Part shown: positions 50,899 through 60,452 of the stretch, one piece after another
How positions within the stretch are numbered: position 1 is the stretch's first letter
Layout of the letters: every line of letters starts with the position of its first letter
Assembly (NCBI GenBank): GCA_963822695.1
Contig: CAWGJH010000014.1
Coordinates: 8,809 to 72,808 of the forward strand
Source: GCA-003244245 sp963822695
GTDB taxonomy: Bacteria > Actinomycetota > Actinomycetes > Mycobacteriales > Pseudonocardiaceae
Length of the DNA: 64,000 nt
Reading direction: 5' to 3'
Program-made: the position numbers and the translations under genes
Notes under the pieces: generated by a model
Seen by the model: the letters and a program-made list of their open reading frames with translations, nothing else
What the model was told of the DNA's origin: nothing
Databases searched by the model: none

Positions 50899-50947
50899 AA
50901 CTCGCCTTCTCTGGGTGGCGGCGCGGCACGATCTCCCCGTTTGGGGC

Positions 50948-51178
50948 TCACGTCCCGCGCTCCGGTGACTCCGGGCGCGGGACTGGACCGCCGTCATCGC
51001 CAAGCACCCGTGTTGCTGCAGTGTGCAGCACGGGATCGGCGTAGATCTCGGCCGTGTGCCGCCACTCGACCAGCTGCGCGGACACGTCGATGACCTCGTC
51101 TTCTCGCGCCGCACGTTCCGCGCTGTGCAGCACCAAGTCCTCGGCGCCGTAGGCGCAGGCGGCGTGTGTCGTGCACAC
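50948..51178 (-). pseudogene. Possible antitoxin-like fragment
   Basis: The minus-strand frame has a coherent end: YGAEDLVLHSAERAAREDEV then IDVSAQLVEWRHTAEIYADP, finishing PVPRPESPERGT. This resembles C-termini of Phd-like or related small antitoxin proteins of actinomycetes; the preceding part of the frame does not look like protein. Probably a truncated gene. Assignment is weak. Confidence 0.3.
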
Positions 51179-51458
51179 GTCCAGCGGTGGCGGAAGGCTC
51201 CCAGGGCAACTCAGGGGGTGCGTGGTTGGCAAACGCCGGGCTTGCTGACGGGTCCTTACACCCGCGACCGGTCGAACTTCTTGATCCGATCGACCGAAGC
51301 CCTGGCCCGACCGGGGCCGCTCCAGGCGTGACGGGACAGCGCAGGTGCACCGCATCCATCCGGCATCCACCTGTCAGGGCAGCGATTCGGCCATGCCGGA
51401 GGGCTAGCGTGTCGATCACGTTTCTGGACCGAGTCCATGTCCTGGGGAGTGGGGAATC

Positions 51459-51768
51459 ATGAAAGCCAAGCGTCGGGCTCTGGCCGAGCGCTGCGGAGTC
51501 ATGGGGCCCAGCCAGGAGAGGCTGGCCGAAATCGTGGGGGTGGAACTGTCGATGGTCGGGCGCTGGGAGCGTGGCGAGACCTCTCCGCAACCTGGTGTCG
51601 CCTACACTCGCCGCCGCCCTGACGGTCTCGCTGGAAGAACTGGACAGCATGCTCGCTGAAGGTCAGCCGGTCGAGGATCCCGAACAGGATCGTGTGCTCT
51701 CGGCGCCGTGGAGCCATCAAGGTACCGTCGAGGCGGCAGTGGGGTTGAAGGCGGTGATCGTCCGGTGA
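51459..51768 (+). pseudogene. XRE HTH domain of a TPR regulator, frameshifted
   Basis: From ATG 51459 the frame gives QERLAEIVGVELSMVGRWER and GETSPQPGV, an XRE helix-turn-helix; after about 51593 the coherent frame is the next one: TLAAALTVSLEELDSMLAEG, ending at TGA 51768. Removing one G near 51600 joins them as PGVPTLAAALTV. The end overlaps the following TPR gene start as GTGA. Related genes usually encode HTH and TPR in one chain. Confidence 0.6.
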
Positions 51769-52784
51769 AGCGCCGACGTTTCGCGTTCCTGACCGGCGCC
51801 ACGCTGACCGCCCCGGCGCACCAGTGGCTGGTGCACGATCCGGGGCCGCTGGTGTCCGGGCTGGCTGGACGTCGGGTGTCGATGCAGCTGGCCGATCGGT
51901 TCATAGCCATGCTCGGTGAGCTGCGGGTGATGGACGACGTGGCCGGCGGCGGTACGGTGCTGTCGCTGGCCGAGCAGCAGTTCGGGATGGTCGCCGACCT
52001 GCTCGGCCAAGCCTCCTACGACGAGCCCACCGGCCGCAAGCTCCACATCGCGCTGGCCGAAATAGGACAGTTTGCGGGCTGGACCGCATTTGACGCCGGG
52101 CAGCAGAGCGTGGCGCAGCGCTACTACATCGCCGCCTTGCGCGCAACGCATAGCGCCGATGACCGGCCGCTGGGTGCCTACATCCTCGGGTGCATGGCTT
52201 ATCAAGCCATCCATCAAGCCCAGCCTGCCGAGGCGGTGACGCTCGTCGAGACCGCCCTCGCGGGGACGCGGGGCCGGGAGACAGCGAGCTTGCTGGCCCA
52301 GCTGTACAGCAAGCAGGCCGACGCCTTCGCGACCCTGCGTGATCCCTCTGCCTGCACCACAGCGATCTCGAAGGCGCGCACTCACATCGAGCGCCACCAA
52401 CGGGAGGACGACCCACCGTGGCTGTACTGGATCGGGCCAGCGGAGGTTACCAAGAACGCCGGCCGCTGCCTGCTGAAACTGGGGCAAGCCGACCAGGCAG
52501 CGGCCATGCTCGATGAGGGTATCGCCCTGTGCGACAAATCGTTCGTTCGTGACTGGACGGGCTACTTGATTCATCTGGCCGATGCCCTGACCCGACCAGG
52601 CGCACAGCGCGACCTCGACGCCGCTGCAGCGCGTGGCATGGCGGCGCTCGACCTGGCCGAGAGCCTGGATCCAGGCCGTCAAAACAATCTTCTTCGTAAC
52701 CTCTGCCACCAGATGAAACCGCACGCCAAGCTACCCGCCGTAACAGACTTCCTGAACCGAGCGCGAGGCCTGGTGCAGGCATAA
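51765..52784 (+). CDS. TPR-repeat protein of the XRE/TPR regulator type
   Basis: 339 residues from GTG 51765. Basic start KRRRFAFLTGATLTAP, then a helical array of TPR units such as IGQFAGWTAFDAGQQSVAQR, AVTLVETALAG and RCLLKLGQADQAAAMLDEG. In actinomycetes this array commonly follows an XRE HTH domain in one protein; here the HTH is a separate, broken upstream frame. It may still bind a peptide or protein ligand. Confidence 0.75.
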   Translation: MKRRRFAFLTGATLTAPAHQWLVHDPGPLVSGLAGRRVSMQLADRFIAMLGELRVMDDVAGGGTVLSLAEQQFGMVADLLGQASYDEPTGRKLHIALAEIGQFAGWTAFDAGQQSVAQRYYIAALRATHSADDRPLGAYILGCMAYQAIHQAQPAEAVTLVETALAGTRGRETASLLAQLYSKQADAFATLRDPSACTTAISKARTHIERHQREDDPPWLYWIGPAEVTKNAGRCLLKLGQADQAAAMLDEGIALCDKSFVRDWTGYLIHLADALTRPGAQRDLDAAAARGMAALDLAESLDPGRQNNLLRNLCHQMKPHAKLPAVTDFLNRARGLVQA

Positions 52785-52843
52785 AAGGCAGGTATCTCCC
52801 CCGGCCCGCTACCTCGGTCGCGGGCCGGAGCCTTCCAGGGCGC

Positions 52844-53080
52844 TCAGAAGGGCGGGGGTTCGTCCTGGTCGCCGGCCGGTGCCGGTGCGGGTGGCGGGTC
52901 TGATGGGGGTGGGGGCCGGTAGAAGATGGGTCCGTGCTCGTTGTGGGTAGCCGCAGATGGGGCGTCGGGGTACTCCGGCCTGGGCAGCGAGTCGGGTAGA
53001 TCGGGGGTGATCGGTTGGGGTCGGGTGTGATAAACCCGGCTCAGAGAGCTGATCCAGACGAGGCTCGAGGAATGACACAC
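52844..53080 (-). CDS. Hypothetical Pro-rich protein (doubtful)
   Basis: 78 codons with a Pro/Asp-rich sequence (PITPDLPDSLPRPEYPDAPS, RPPPPSDPPPAPAPAGDQDE). It lies in the 400-bp gap between the TPR gene and the STAND gene. No ribosome site and no family. It may be chance in a C-rich stretch; the rest of this gap (52785-53192) shows nothing else. Confidence 0.25.
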   Translation of the reverse strand: MCHSSSLVWISSLSRVYHTRPQPITPDLPDSLPRPEYPDAPSAATHNEHGPIFYRPPPPSDPPPAPAPAGDQDEPPPF

Positions 53081-53192
53081 ATTTGGGTCAGCCTCGCCCA
53101 GAGGCTTAGTCCATGAGCACCGTGCCCACCGCCGACGTGCACGGTCTGCTGGTCGCGGGAAAGCGCTGAGTTAAGCTTCGCTTCCTCCGAGC

Positions 53193-56100
53193 GTGCCGAG
53201 GGTGCCCCGCATGAGTTCTTCCGACAGGTCGTTGTCCCGTAAGAATCGCACAATGTCCGCACCACGCGCCGAAGCGGCCTCAGCACGCTCTCCTCGGGTT
53301 TACGTCTCCTCGACTTACCAGGATCTCAAGGATTGCCGTGGTGTGATCCGGTTTGCCCTGCAGCGGATGGGCCTGGACGACATCGCCATGGAGACGTACA
53401 CCGCGGGCGAGGAGCGGCCAGTCGATCGATGCCTGGATGACGTGCGGTCGGCCGACATCTACATCGGTGTCCTGGCTTGGCGGTACGGGTTCGTACCGGC
53501 TGGTGGGCATACCTCGATCACTGAACTGGAGTACCGCGCGGCGGGTGAGGCCGGCATCCCCCGGCTGATATTTGTGCTTGACGACGATGCGCTGTGGCCG
53601 CACTCGGCCCAGGACGAGGACTTGGCGCGGATTAAGGAGTTCCGCGACCGCGTCCTCGATGCGCATGTGTGCGACAGATTCACGTCGAGGGAGGATCTCC
53701 GTGCCAAGGTCGCCGAGGCGGTGAGCCGACACTTGCAAGACCGGCACGGGATCACCGTGGGTGCGAATACTGCGTGGGAGGCCTACTGCAACCGCCTGGT
53801 AGAGGAATACCGCCGTCTCGATCTCGAGGCACTGACCCCGCCGGACCGCGATGAGCATCTGCAGATCGCGTTGCGGGACGTCTTCGTCGAACCCGATGTC
53901 CGGGAGGACATGCCAGACACCGAGTTGCCCAAAGAACTGGCCCGCAAACTTGAGGAAGCGGCCGACCCAACCAGCTCGGAGCTGCCGCGCGGGCTAGACA
54001 GGCAGCTGGTGGACCAGGCACGCGAGTCATACCAGCGCCGACCGGCATGGGGTGCCTTCGACGCGCTGGCCGCGCCGCTCGCCCGGGCCTGCGTGCTACT
54101 CGGCGATCCAGGCGCTGGCAAATCGACGCTCGCCCGGTACCTGGCGCTGGCCCTGGCCGAACGGCGCACCCCGGCGGCTCTGGCCGCGCTCGAGGGCTGG
54201 CGGCCGATCCTGATAGAGCTGCGCGACTACGCGCTGAACTGCGGCGAGTACGAGACTTTCAGCGACTACCTCGACTACCGCAAGCGCACAGACGGCCTCG
54301 GGATGGAGCGAGAGACAGCCGAATCCTACCTGCGCGACGACGGGCGCGCGTTGGTCATCTTCGATGGCCTGGACGAGATCTTCGAGCCACGGTTGCGCGA
54401 GACCGTGTCCCGCCGCATCGCGGGATTCGCCGCCCAATTCCCACTCACCCGGGTCGTGGTCACCTCCCGGTCGGTCGGCTACCGGCCACGCGTCCTCCGG
54501 GATGCGGACTTCGTGCACTACACCGTGCAGGACCTCGACCCCGACAAGATTGATACCTTCCTGCGCAGCTGGTACGAACTTGCCCTGCACGACCGCCCGG
54601 GCGCGGCCGAGATGCGCCGGGAGCGACTCACCCGTGCGATCACCGACTCCCCGCCGATCCGGGAACTGGCCGGCAACCCTCTGCTGCTGACCATCCTCGC
54701 GATCATCGGCAAACATCAGGAGCTGCCCCGGGAACGCTGGAAGGTGTACGACCACGCGGCCGGTGTGCTCGTGCAGCACTGGGACGTCAACAAGCATCTG
54801 ATGGACGAAAACATCGACGCGGACGTCATCCGCGAGGACGACAAGAAGGAACTCCTCCGCAAACTCGCCATCCGGATGCAAGAGGGAAGTCATGGGTCCG
54901 CCGGCAACAACCTGGCCGAGACCGACCTGTTTCAGGACATTGAGAGTTATCTGATCGAGCGTTTCTGGTACGAGCCGGCGAAGGCGGCCGCGATCAGCAC
55001 CGCGATGGTCAAGCAGCTGCGCGAGCGCAATTTCATCTTCGCCCGGTACGGCTCCAGCGTGTACGGTTTCGTCCATCGCGCGCTGTTGGAGTACTTCAGT
55101 GCCAGCGACATCGTCAACCGGTTCGAGAAGGCCCGTACCCTATCCGAGGATGACCTGATCGAGCAGGTGTTCGTCCCACGCAGCGAGGACCCGGCCTGGG
55201 CCGAAGTGCTCCGGCTGATCGCCGGCATGGTCGATGCGACGGTGGCCACCCGACTCGTCGATCATCTGCTCACCAGCACCGGCACTCATCGCTCCTCGGC
55301 GCTGGACCGGCGACCGCTCGCGGCGGTGGCGCTGGCCGCGCAGTGCATCGCCGAGATCCGCAACGTGAACGCCGCAGCTGATGCGGCTGAACGCACCCTG
55401 CAGGCGATCATCGAACTGCTCAGGTCGCCGACGCGGTCGTTCGGCGACGACGTCCGCAAGACGCACCTCGAGAATACCGTCCTCCCCGCGATGAGCGCCG
55501 TCTCCGCGTGGCCCGGGCGTTCCGCGTTTCGTGACTGGTTCGTCCAGACCGGGCGGTACACCACCACCCCACCTGCGGCGAAGCTCGGCGCGCAATTCAT
55601 AGCGGCGTTGTTCCCGAAGGACGACCAGGGGCGCGAGCTGCTGCACGGGACGGTTCGAAGCGGCATCCCGGAACAGCGCGAGGCCGCTCTGCTGGGGCTT
55701 GCGCAGTCCTGGAAACGTGATCCGGCGACCGTTCAACTCATAGCGGAGGGTTTGTCCGACGAGGAAGTCTTTGTCCGCCGGACCAGTCTCGACCTGCTGG
55801 TCACTAACTGGCCGGACGATGACCGCGCGCATGATCTGATGCGTCGTGCCGCCAAGGACGCCGACGCGGCCGTCCGCGGCCGGGCGGTCGAGGCCTTGGC
55901 GCAGCACGCGACGACGGTGCCCGGTGCCTGGCCGGCGGTGATCCAGGCGCTGCGGGGCGATGGTGCTCAGGCGGTACGGAACGCCGCGGTCACCGCCTTG
56001 GCGTCGGACTCGGCGAACCCACAGGAGGCGATGGCGCACTTGCTCCAGGCCTGTTCCGATCCAGCCTGGCAGGTGCGGCGCTCAGCCTTGCGCTTGGTGG

Positions 56101-59100
56101 TGGCCCGTTTCGCGGGGGAGCCGGCGGTGTTCGACCGGGTCCTCGCCGCCATCCGGGACAGCAACGAGGACGTCCGGCAGACGGGGGTCGAGTTGCTTGC
56201 CGGCCGATGGCCGGAGGCTCCGAAATCCTTCGACGCCGTCTGTAGGGCCATCCGCGACGCTGACCCCCAGGTGCGGTGTGCCGCGGTCCGGGCTATGGCC
56301 CAACGATGGCGCGATGATCCGGAGGTGGTGGAGGCCTTAAAGCTCGCGCAGACCGATCACCATGGCGACGTTCGCGTGGCGGCGCTGACCGCGTGGACCG
56401 ACCCGATCAGCCGGGCAACGGAGTACGTCGCCATCCTGGACGGAATCGTGGCTGACGATCCGGTCGCCGACGCCCGGCGGGCCGCGCTTGAGGTTCTGGT
56501 GTCCGAGGCCGCCGAGTTCAGCGGGTCAGCACTGGAGCGCGCCATCGCCGATCCCGACCCGAACGTTCGGCTGGCCGCCCTGCGGAGTCTGTCAAGCGTG
56601 ATACCGCAGCTGTCCCGCTTCCGGCCGGCAGTGCTGCGCTTGTGCGAGGACACCGTCGAGAAGGTCCGGCAGAAGGCCGTGGAGACCGCGGCACGGTTCT
56701 GGGGAGATCGTCCCGAGGTGATGCGGATCCTGCACCGGGCCGCGCGGAGCCAATCCTGGCAGTTACGCCGGGCGGCCCTGGAATCTCTTGCCTCACGCTG
56801 GCCCGACGACGAAACGTGGCGGGCGCTGCGACGAGGTCGCCGCGATCCGTCGAACTGGGTGCGTTACACCGCGACGACCATGATGGCAAGCCTTGAGCAG
56901 AACGCCAGCGAGCACGCCGCCATGGTCGAGGCGGCCACCACGGATCCGGATGTCCGGACGCGGCGGTGGGCCGCGACGCTGCTCTGTGCTGTGATGGTCG
57001 ATGGGACCAGGCCGCCCGGACCGGCCGAGGCGGTCGCCGGGTGCTCGACGATCCGCGAGGCGGCGCTGCACGCCGTGATCCGGTCCGGGCTCGACGAAGC
57101 GGCGATGTCGGATGTCCAGGCCGCGACGGACGATCCCGATCCGGACGTACGCCTGGCGGCCTACGAAATCGTCAGCGCACGGCGCGACGCATTTCCGGAC
57201 GCGCTACACCTGATCACCAAGTCATCGCGCGACCTGATTCCGGAGATCCGCCTGTTCGGCTTGGCCGCGCTGCTGGCGGCCTGGCCAGACCACGACGAGG
57301 CGAGCGGAGCGCGTCGTCGTGGACTCACCGACCCTTCAGCCCAGATCCGCTGGCTCGCGCTCGAGTCGTTGATCCTCAATGAACCCGACGCACCGGCAAC
57401 CCACCATGCCATCACCGCGGCGATCAACGACTCCGACGGGGCTACCCGCCGGCTTGCCCTGGACACCCTCAGTCTTCGGTGGCGCGACCTGCCCGACACC
57501 CGCAGGAGCCTGCATGCGGCGATGCACCATCCCGAGGAGAGCGTTCGCCAGGCCGTCGCCGGGGCTCTGCGGGCAGCCTGGCCGGACGATGACCTGATGT
57601 TCAACGCGCTGGCCGACTGCGTGGCTGATCCGGCACCTAACCTCCGTGTCCAGGCGTTGCGCAGTCTCGCGACGGGTTGGCCGCACGACGGCCGGATCCG
57701 GGACTTACTCGAGATCGCCCGCCGCGACCACAATTCGGACGTGGCCACCGCGGCGTGGGAGCTGCAACGCCAGGCTGACGACAACGGGGCGTTCGACGAT
57801 GCGCGCAGGGCGGATCTGCGCCACCCCGACGTCGTCTACCGCCGGCTCAGCGCGGAGCGGCTGGCGCGTCCTTCGTCGGTCACCGATGATTACTCAGACC
57901 TGTTCCGTCTCGGAATTCGCGACAACAATCCAAGCGTCCGGTCGCGGATCCGGTTCGCCTTGATGTCGGCGGCTGACGAGCAGCAGGTCCAGTCGGTCCT
58001 GCGGACCGCCAGCGTTCACCCGCATTTCGGGGCACGCATGATCAACCTTCAGGTACGAGCAGCGAGGTGGCCTGACTCAGTCGAGTCTCGCGATGCGATC
58101 CGACAAGCCTTGGATGACGTCAACTATGTGGTTCGCAAGACTGCGCTTCACCTGCTCATCGAGTCCGATCCCGAAGCCGCGTCATCCCTTGAGGTCGCGG
58201 TCCGGTCGTTGAGTGATTCCGCCTGGGAGGTGCGGTCCGCTGCGATTCGACTGATCACCACGTACTGGCCGGAGGAGCCGGGAACGCTCGACCGACTCGC
58301 CTCGGCCAGCCGTGACGTCAACCTGGACAATCGGCAAGCCGCGCTGGAGGCCCTGGTGATCGGGTGGCCGCGACACCCAGTGACGCTGGCCGCTCTCGAC
58401 GTGGCGGAGACCGATGTCATCCGCTCCATCCAAGACTTCGCTCGGCGTACCCGGATGCGGCTGCAGCGTGAGCTCCGTACCGCCAAGGCGTCGGTTGCAG
58501 ACTTGCGGTCCGCCGCTCTCGAGCGGCTTCAGCGAGCGGATCTGTGCCTTCCAGACGATCTCGCGTCCCAGCGCGCCGTTCTGGAGCTCACCGGGTCGGC
58601 GGACTGGTGGATCCGGGGGGAGGCGCTGTGGGTGCTGGCGCGGCGATGGCCGGGCTGGTCCGAGACCGATCTGGCGTTGACCAGGGCATTGGACGATGAC
58701 AACGAGCACGTTCGCCAGGCTGCCGTGCGGACGCTGACGGGCACGTTGCCGGGCTCATCGGCCGCTGTTTCGATGCTTCGCCAATCGGCGCGAGATCCGA
58801 ACTGGTCGAACCGGTATAGTGCGGTCCGGTTGCTCCAGCTATGGCGCAGCCCGGAGGCGCAGACCGGTCTGGTCGAGGCCGCCCGGGACCAGGCGATCGA
58901 GGTCCACTTCACGGCCGTCGTCGGTCTGGTCACCGGCTGGCCCGCCGACGACCGGACGTGGGACGCTCTGGGGTGGGCAGCCTGTTCGCCATTCGACGGG
59001 CTGCGCCACTGGGCCTACGAGCGCCTGAGCGGGGGCGTATCCGATGCGGTCCCCGATCGCGCGACCCTATTCTTGCCGCCCGGCGTGTCCCTGATCTCCT

Positions 59101-59246
59101 TCTCCTCGCGACATGGTGGGGTGAGGATCCGGATGCGGCAGCAGTCCTGCGCGAACACCTCCAGCACCACGACATCCTCCGGGCGGCATCCCTGGCAGCC
59201 GTCCTCGCCCGGTCGGGCAACGATCCCGAGACCAGACCTCTGCTGA
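53193..59246 (+). CDS. DUF4062-NACHT-HEAT STAND NTPase (putative defence protein)
   Basis: 2017 residues as read. N-terminal DUF4062 (about 34-135: RVYVSSTYQDLKDCRGVIRF, ADIYIGVLAWRYGF, SITELEYRAAGEAGIPRLIF). Then a NACHT NTPase: Walker A LLGDPGAGKST (about 302-312), Walker B ALVIFDGLDEIFE (about 385-398), sensor VVVTSRSVGYRP. From about residue 800 on, more than 25 HEAT-like units follow (typical ...VRRAALESLASRWPDD). STAND proteins of this make-up act in phage defence: HEAT as sensor, DUF4062 as effector-like domain. Starts at 53193, 53211 or 53253 are possible. Near 59060 the frame is lost; the coherent C-terminus continues in another frame to 59620. Confidence 0.85.
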   Translation: MPRVPRMSSSDRSLSRKNRTMSAPRAEAASARSPRVYVSSTYQDLKDCRGVIRFALQRMGLDDIAMETYTAGEERPVDRCLDDVRSADIYIGVLAWRYGFVPAGGHTSITELEYRAAGEAGIPRLIFVLDDDALWPHSAQDEDLARIKEFRDRVLDAHVCDRFTSREDLRAKVAEAVSRHLQDRHGITVGANTAWEAYCNRLVEEYRRLDLEALTPPDRDEHLQIALRDVFVEPDVREDMPDTELPKELARKLEEAADPTSSELPRGLDRQLVDQARESYQRRPAWGAFDALAAPLARACVLLGDPGAGKSTLARYLALALAERRTPAALAALEGWRPILIELRDYALNCGEYETFSDYLDYRKRTDGLGMERETAESYLRDDGRALVIFDGLDEIFEPRLRETVSRRIAGFAAQFPLTRVVVTSRSVGYRPRVLRDADFVHYTVQDLDPDKIDTFLRSWYELALHDRPGAAEMRRERLTRAITDSPPIRELAGNPLLLTILAIIGKHQELPRERWKVYDHAAGVLVQHWDVNKHLMDENIDADVIREDDKKELLRKLAIRMQEGSHGSAGNNLAETDLFQDIESYLIERFWYEPAKAAAISTAMVKQLRERNFIFARYGSSVYGFVHRALLEYFSASDIVNRFEKARTLSEDDLIEQVFVPRSEDPAWAEVLRLIAGMVDATVATRLVDHLLTSTGTHRSSALDRRPLAAVALAAQCIAEIRNVNAAADAAERTLQAIIELLRSPTRSFGDDVRKTHLENTVLPAMSAVSAWPGRSAFRDWFVQTGRYTTTPPAAKLGAQFIAALFPKDDQGRELLHGTVRSGIPEQREAALLGLAQSWKRDPATVQLIAEGLSDEEVFVRRTSLDLLVTNWPDDDRAHDLMRRAAKDADAAVRGRAVEALAQHATTVPGAWPAVIQALRGDGAQAVRNAAVTALASDSANPQEAMAHLLQACSDPAWQVRRSALRLVVARFAGEPAVFDRVLAAIRDSNEDVRQTGVELLAGRWPEAPKSFDAVCRAIRDADPQVRCAAVRAMAQRWRDDPEVVEALKLAQTDHHGDVRVAALTAWTDPISRATEYVAILDGIVADDPVADARRAALEVLVSEAAEFSGSALERAIADPDPNVRLAALRSLSSVIPQLSRFRPAVLRLCEDTVEKVRQKAVETAARFWGDRPEVMRILHRAARSQSWQLRRAALESLASRWPDDETWRALRRGRRDPSNWVRYTATTMMASLEQNASEHAAMVEAATTDPDVRTRRWAATLLCAVMVDGTRPPGPAEAVAGCSTIREAALHAVIRSGLDEAAMSDVQAATDDPDPDVRLAAYEIVSARRDAFPDALHLITKSSRDLIPEIRLFGLAALLAAWPDHDEASGARRRGLTDPSAQIRWLALESLILNEPDAPATHHAITAAINDSDGATRRLALDTLSLRWRDLPDTRRSLHAAMHHPEESVRQAVAGALRAAWPDDDLMFNALADCVADPAPNLRVQALRSLATGWPHDGRIRDLLEIARRDHNSDVATAAWELQRQADDNGAFDDARRADLRHPDVVYRRLSAERLARPSSVTDDYSDLFRLGIRDNNPSVRSRIRFALMSAADEQQVQSVLRTASVHPHFGARMINLQVRAARWPDSVESRDAIRQALDDVNYVVRKTALHLLIESDPEAASSLEVAVRSLSDSAWEVRSAAIRLITTYWPEEPGTLDRLASASRDVNLDNRQAALEALVIGWPRHPVTLAALDVAETDVIRSIQDFARRTRMRLQRELRTAKASVADLRSAALERLQRADLCLPDDLASQRAVLELTGSADWWIRGEALWVLARRWPGWSETDLALTRALDDDNEHVRQAAVRTLTGTLPGSSAAVSMLRQSARDPNWSNRYSAVRLLQLWRSPEAQTGLVEAARDQAIEVHFTAVVGLVTGWPADDRTWDALGWAACSPFDGLRHWAYERLSGGVSDAVPDRATLFLPPGVSLISFSSRHGGVRIRMRQQSCANTSSTTTSSGRHPWQPSSPGRATIPRPDLC

Positions 59247-59620
59247 TCTCGGCCGCACAGGACGAGTGTCCGGCCGTCCGGCGGATCGCGCTGGAAGGAC
59301 TTATCCGAATGCGCGACTCCACTTGGACGCCTGCGGCCAAGAACGATCCGGATCCCTACCTTCGGTGGATGCTGTTCCGATTCCGCAGCCTTACCGATAA
59401 ATCGCCGCTCTTCTCGACCGAGATCATCGAGATCTTGCGCCGCAACACTGATAGCGTGTTCTCCCGCTGGTTGTTCGGCATAGCCGCCGTCCGGGCGTCA
59501 GCCGGTCTGCTCGAACCAGCGGCACTGGAGGAGGCGACGCTCGGCGCAGCGTACGTCAGCCCAAACAACGCAGAGTGGCTTCGGTGGCTAGTACGCGTGA
59601 CCGCTGACCCAGCGAAGTGA
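59060..59620 (+). pseudogene. Out-of-frame C-terminal part of the STAND protein
   Basis: From about 59060 the HEAT-repeat sequence continues in a second frame: ARRVPDLLLLATWWGEDPDA, HDILRAASLAAVLARSGNDP, AQDECPAVRRIALEGLIRMR, and ends VRVTADPAK. The last 60 residues of the first frame (FLPPGVSLISFSSRHGG...) are low-quality translation. One indel near 59055-59066 therefore removes about 185 native residues from the product. Confidence 0.75.
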
Positions 59621-59699
59621 TGATTGCCCGGTCAGACCACGCTTCCTCAGCTGGTCATGTCTGGACCGCATCGCCGCCGAGTCAACCCGTCGGGAGCAG

Positions 59700-59972
59700 G
59701 TGCTCCTGGCGCAGACGATGAGGTGCGTCACGGGCGATGCGCTAGCGTCCGCGATCGGCGTCGGGTCGGTGCTGCCTGACAGCGACTGCTTCGACATTGC
59801 CGAGGTGGTCTCACATCAGCCAGCTACCGGCGGCCGAGCCGCTCGGTCAGTTCGTCACGCGCTGAGCTCTCAGGGTAGCGACCCGATCAGGGATGCGGTC
59901 AGCGGGTGGATCAGTGGCCTGTTCCAGAGACAATCGGGTGATAACACACACCGATGGTCGGAGAGCGCCTGA
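59700..59972 (+). CDS. Hypothetical protein (90 aa)
   Basis: The frame has good codon quality: LLAQTMRCVTGDALASAIGV then GSVLPDSDCFDIAEVV; it also reads coherently upstream of the GTG (SCLDRIAAESTRREQ), so the true start may lie earlier or the gene may be truncated. No family recognised. It lies between the STAND gene and the conjugative element end. The following stretch 59973-60246 has no recognised gene. Confidence 0.35.
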   Translation: MLLAQTMRCVTGDALASAIGVGSVLPDSDCFDIAEVVSHQPATGGRAARSVRHALSSQGSDPIRDAVSGWISGLFQRQSGDNTHRWSESA

Positions 59973-60246
59973 CCGTGCTGCTCACCGCGCTGGACGGCAT
60001 GCCGGCTCAGGAGGACAGTCAATCAAGATCAACCGGCAAAATCGGACATTAGGTGGTCTGAACTGCGACGTTCTACAAGTGATCGACTTTGTTTGCCCAG
60101 GTCGGCGCATCGGCGTCTGACGCCTGGCCGGGATGCCATTAAGCGCCGCGTAGCCGGTACTGACTTCCTCACCAAGGTTTTGGCCCCGGGGCATCCGGCG
60201 AGGAGAACCGGCGGATTTCCAGCGAGCTGAGCTGAATCGCGAAGGC

Positions 60247-60281
60247 AACGGCCCCACACAGCGGAACCGGGTGGGGCCGTT
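60247..60281. terminator. Hairpin between mobile element genes and flanking DNA
   Basis: Arms AACGGCCCCAC (60247-60257) and GTGGGGCCGTT (60271-60281) are exact complements around a 13-base loop. With the second hairpin 33 bp away it probably ends transcription from the element. Confidence 0.6.
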
Positions 60282-60313
60282 CTCGTGGTCAGGTTTCCCC
60301 CACTGTATACTCT

Positions 60314-60356
60314 ACTGCTGCGATCAGCCGAATTGTCCTCGGCTGATCGCAGCAGT
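60314..60356 (-). terminator. 18-bp hairpin overlapping the DUF397-like stop
   Basis: Perfect 18-bp stem (60314-60331 ACTGCTGCGATCAGCCGA and 60339-60356) with a 7-base loop. It overlaps the last codons and stop of the DUF397-like gene on the minus strand and is followed there by an AT-rich TAGAGTATACAG. Likely the terminator of the transfer operon. Confidence 0.75.
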
Positions 60357-60452
60357 GAACGCAACCCACTGGGCCGGGTTACACGTCAGCACTGGCCCGG
60401 TGGGGTTCTTGCTGTCCCGGACCCAACCGGCCTTGGTGCGGGGGTTCGTCAT
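60324..60452 (-). CDS. Small DUF397-like protein (42 aa)
   Basis: The minus strand from ATG 60452 reads GWVRDSKNPTGPVLTCNPAQ followed by WVAFTAAISRGQFG and a stop. This is the C-terminal half of DUF397 proteins (VRDSKDPxGPVLTFTPxxWxAF). The ATG overlaps the upstream stop as ATGA. DUF397 proteins usually pair with XRE regulators in actinomycetes; an XRE gene starts at the other end of this element. It is shorter than usual and lacks the N-terminal WrKSSyS part. Confidence 0.7.
   Translation of the reverse strand: MTNPRTKAGWVRDSKNPTGPVLTCNPAQWVAFTAAISRGQFG

Noticed and set aside
52809..53078. Second overlapping minus-strand frame (89 codons) in the gap before the STAND gene
   Set aside because: Arg/Pro-rich, no ribosome site, overlaps another doubtful frame; no support as a gene.
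60000..60246. Searched for a tRNA or attachment site next to the conjugative element
   Set aside because: No cloverleaf or conserved TTCGA-type T-arm could be assembled; only hairpins were found.
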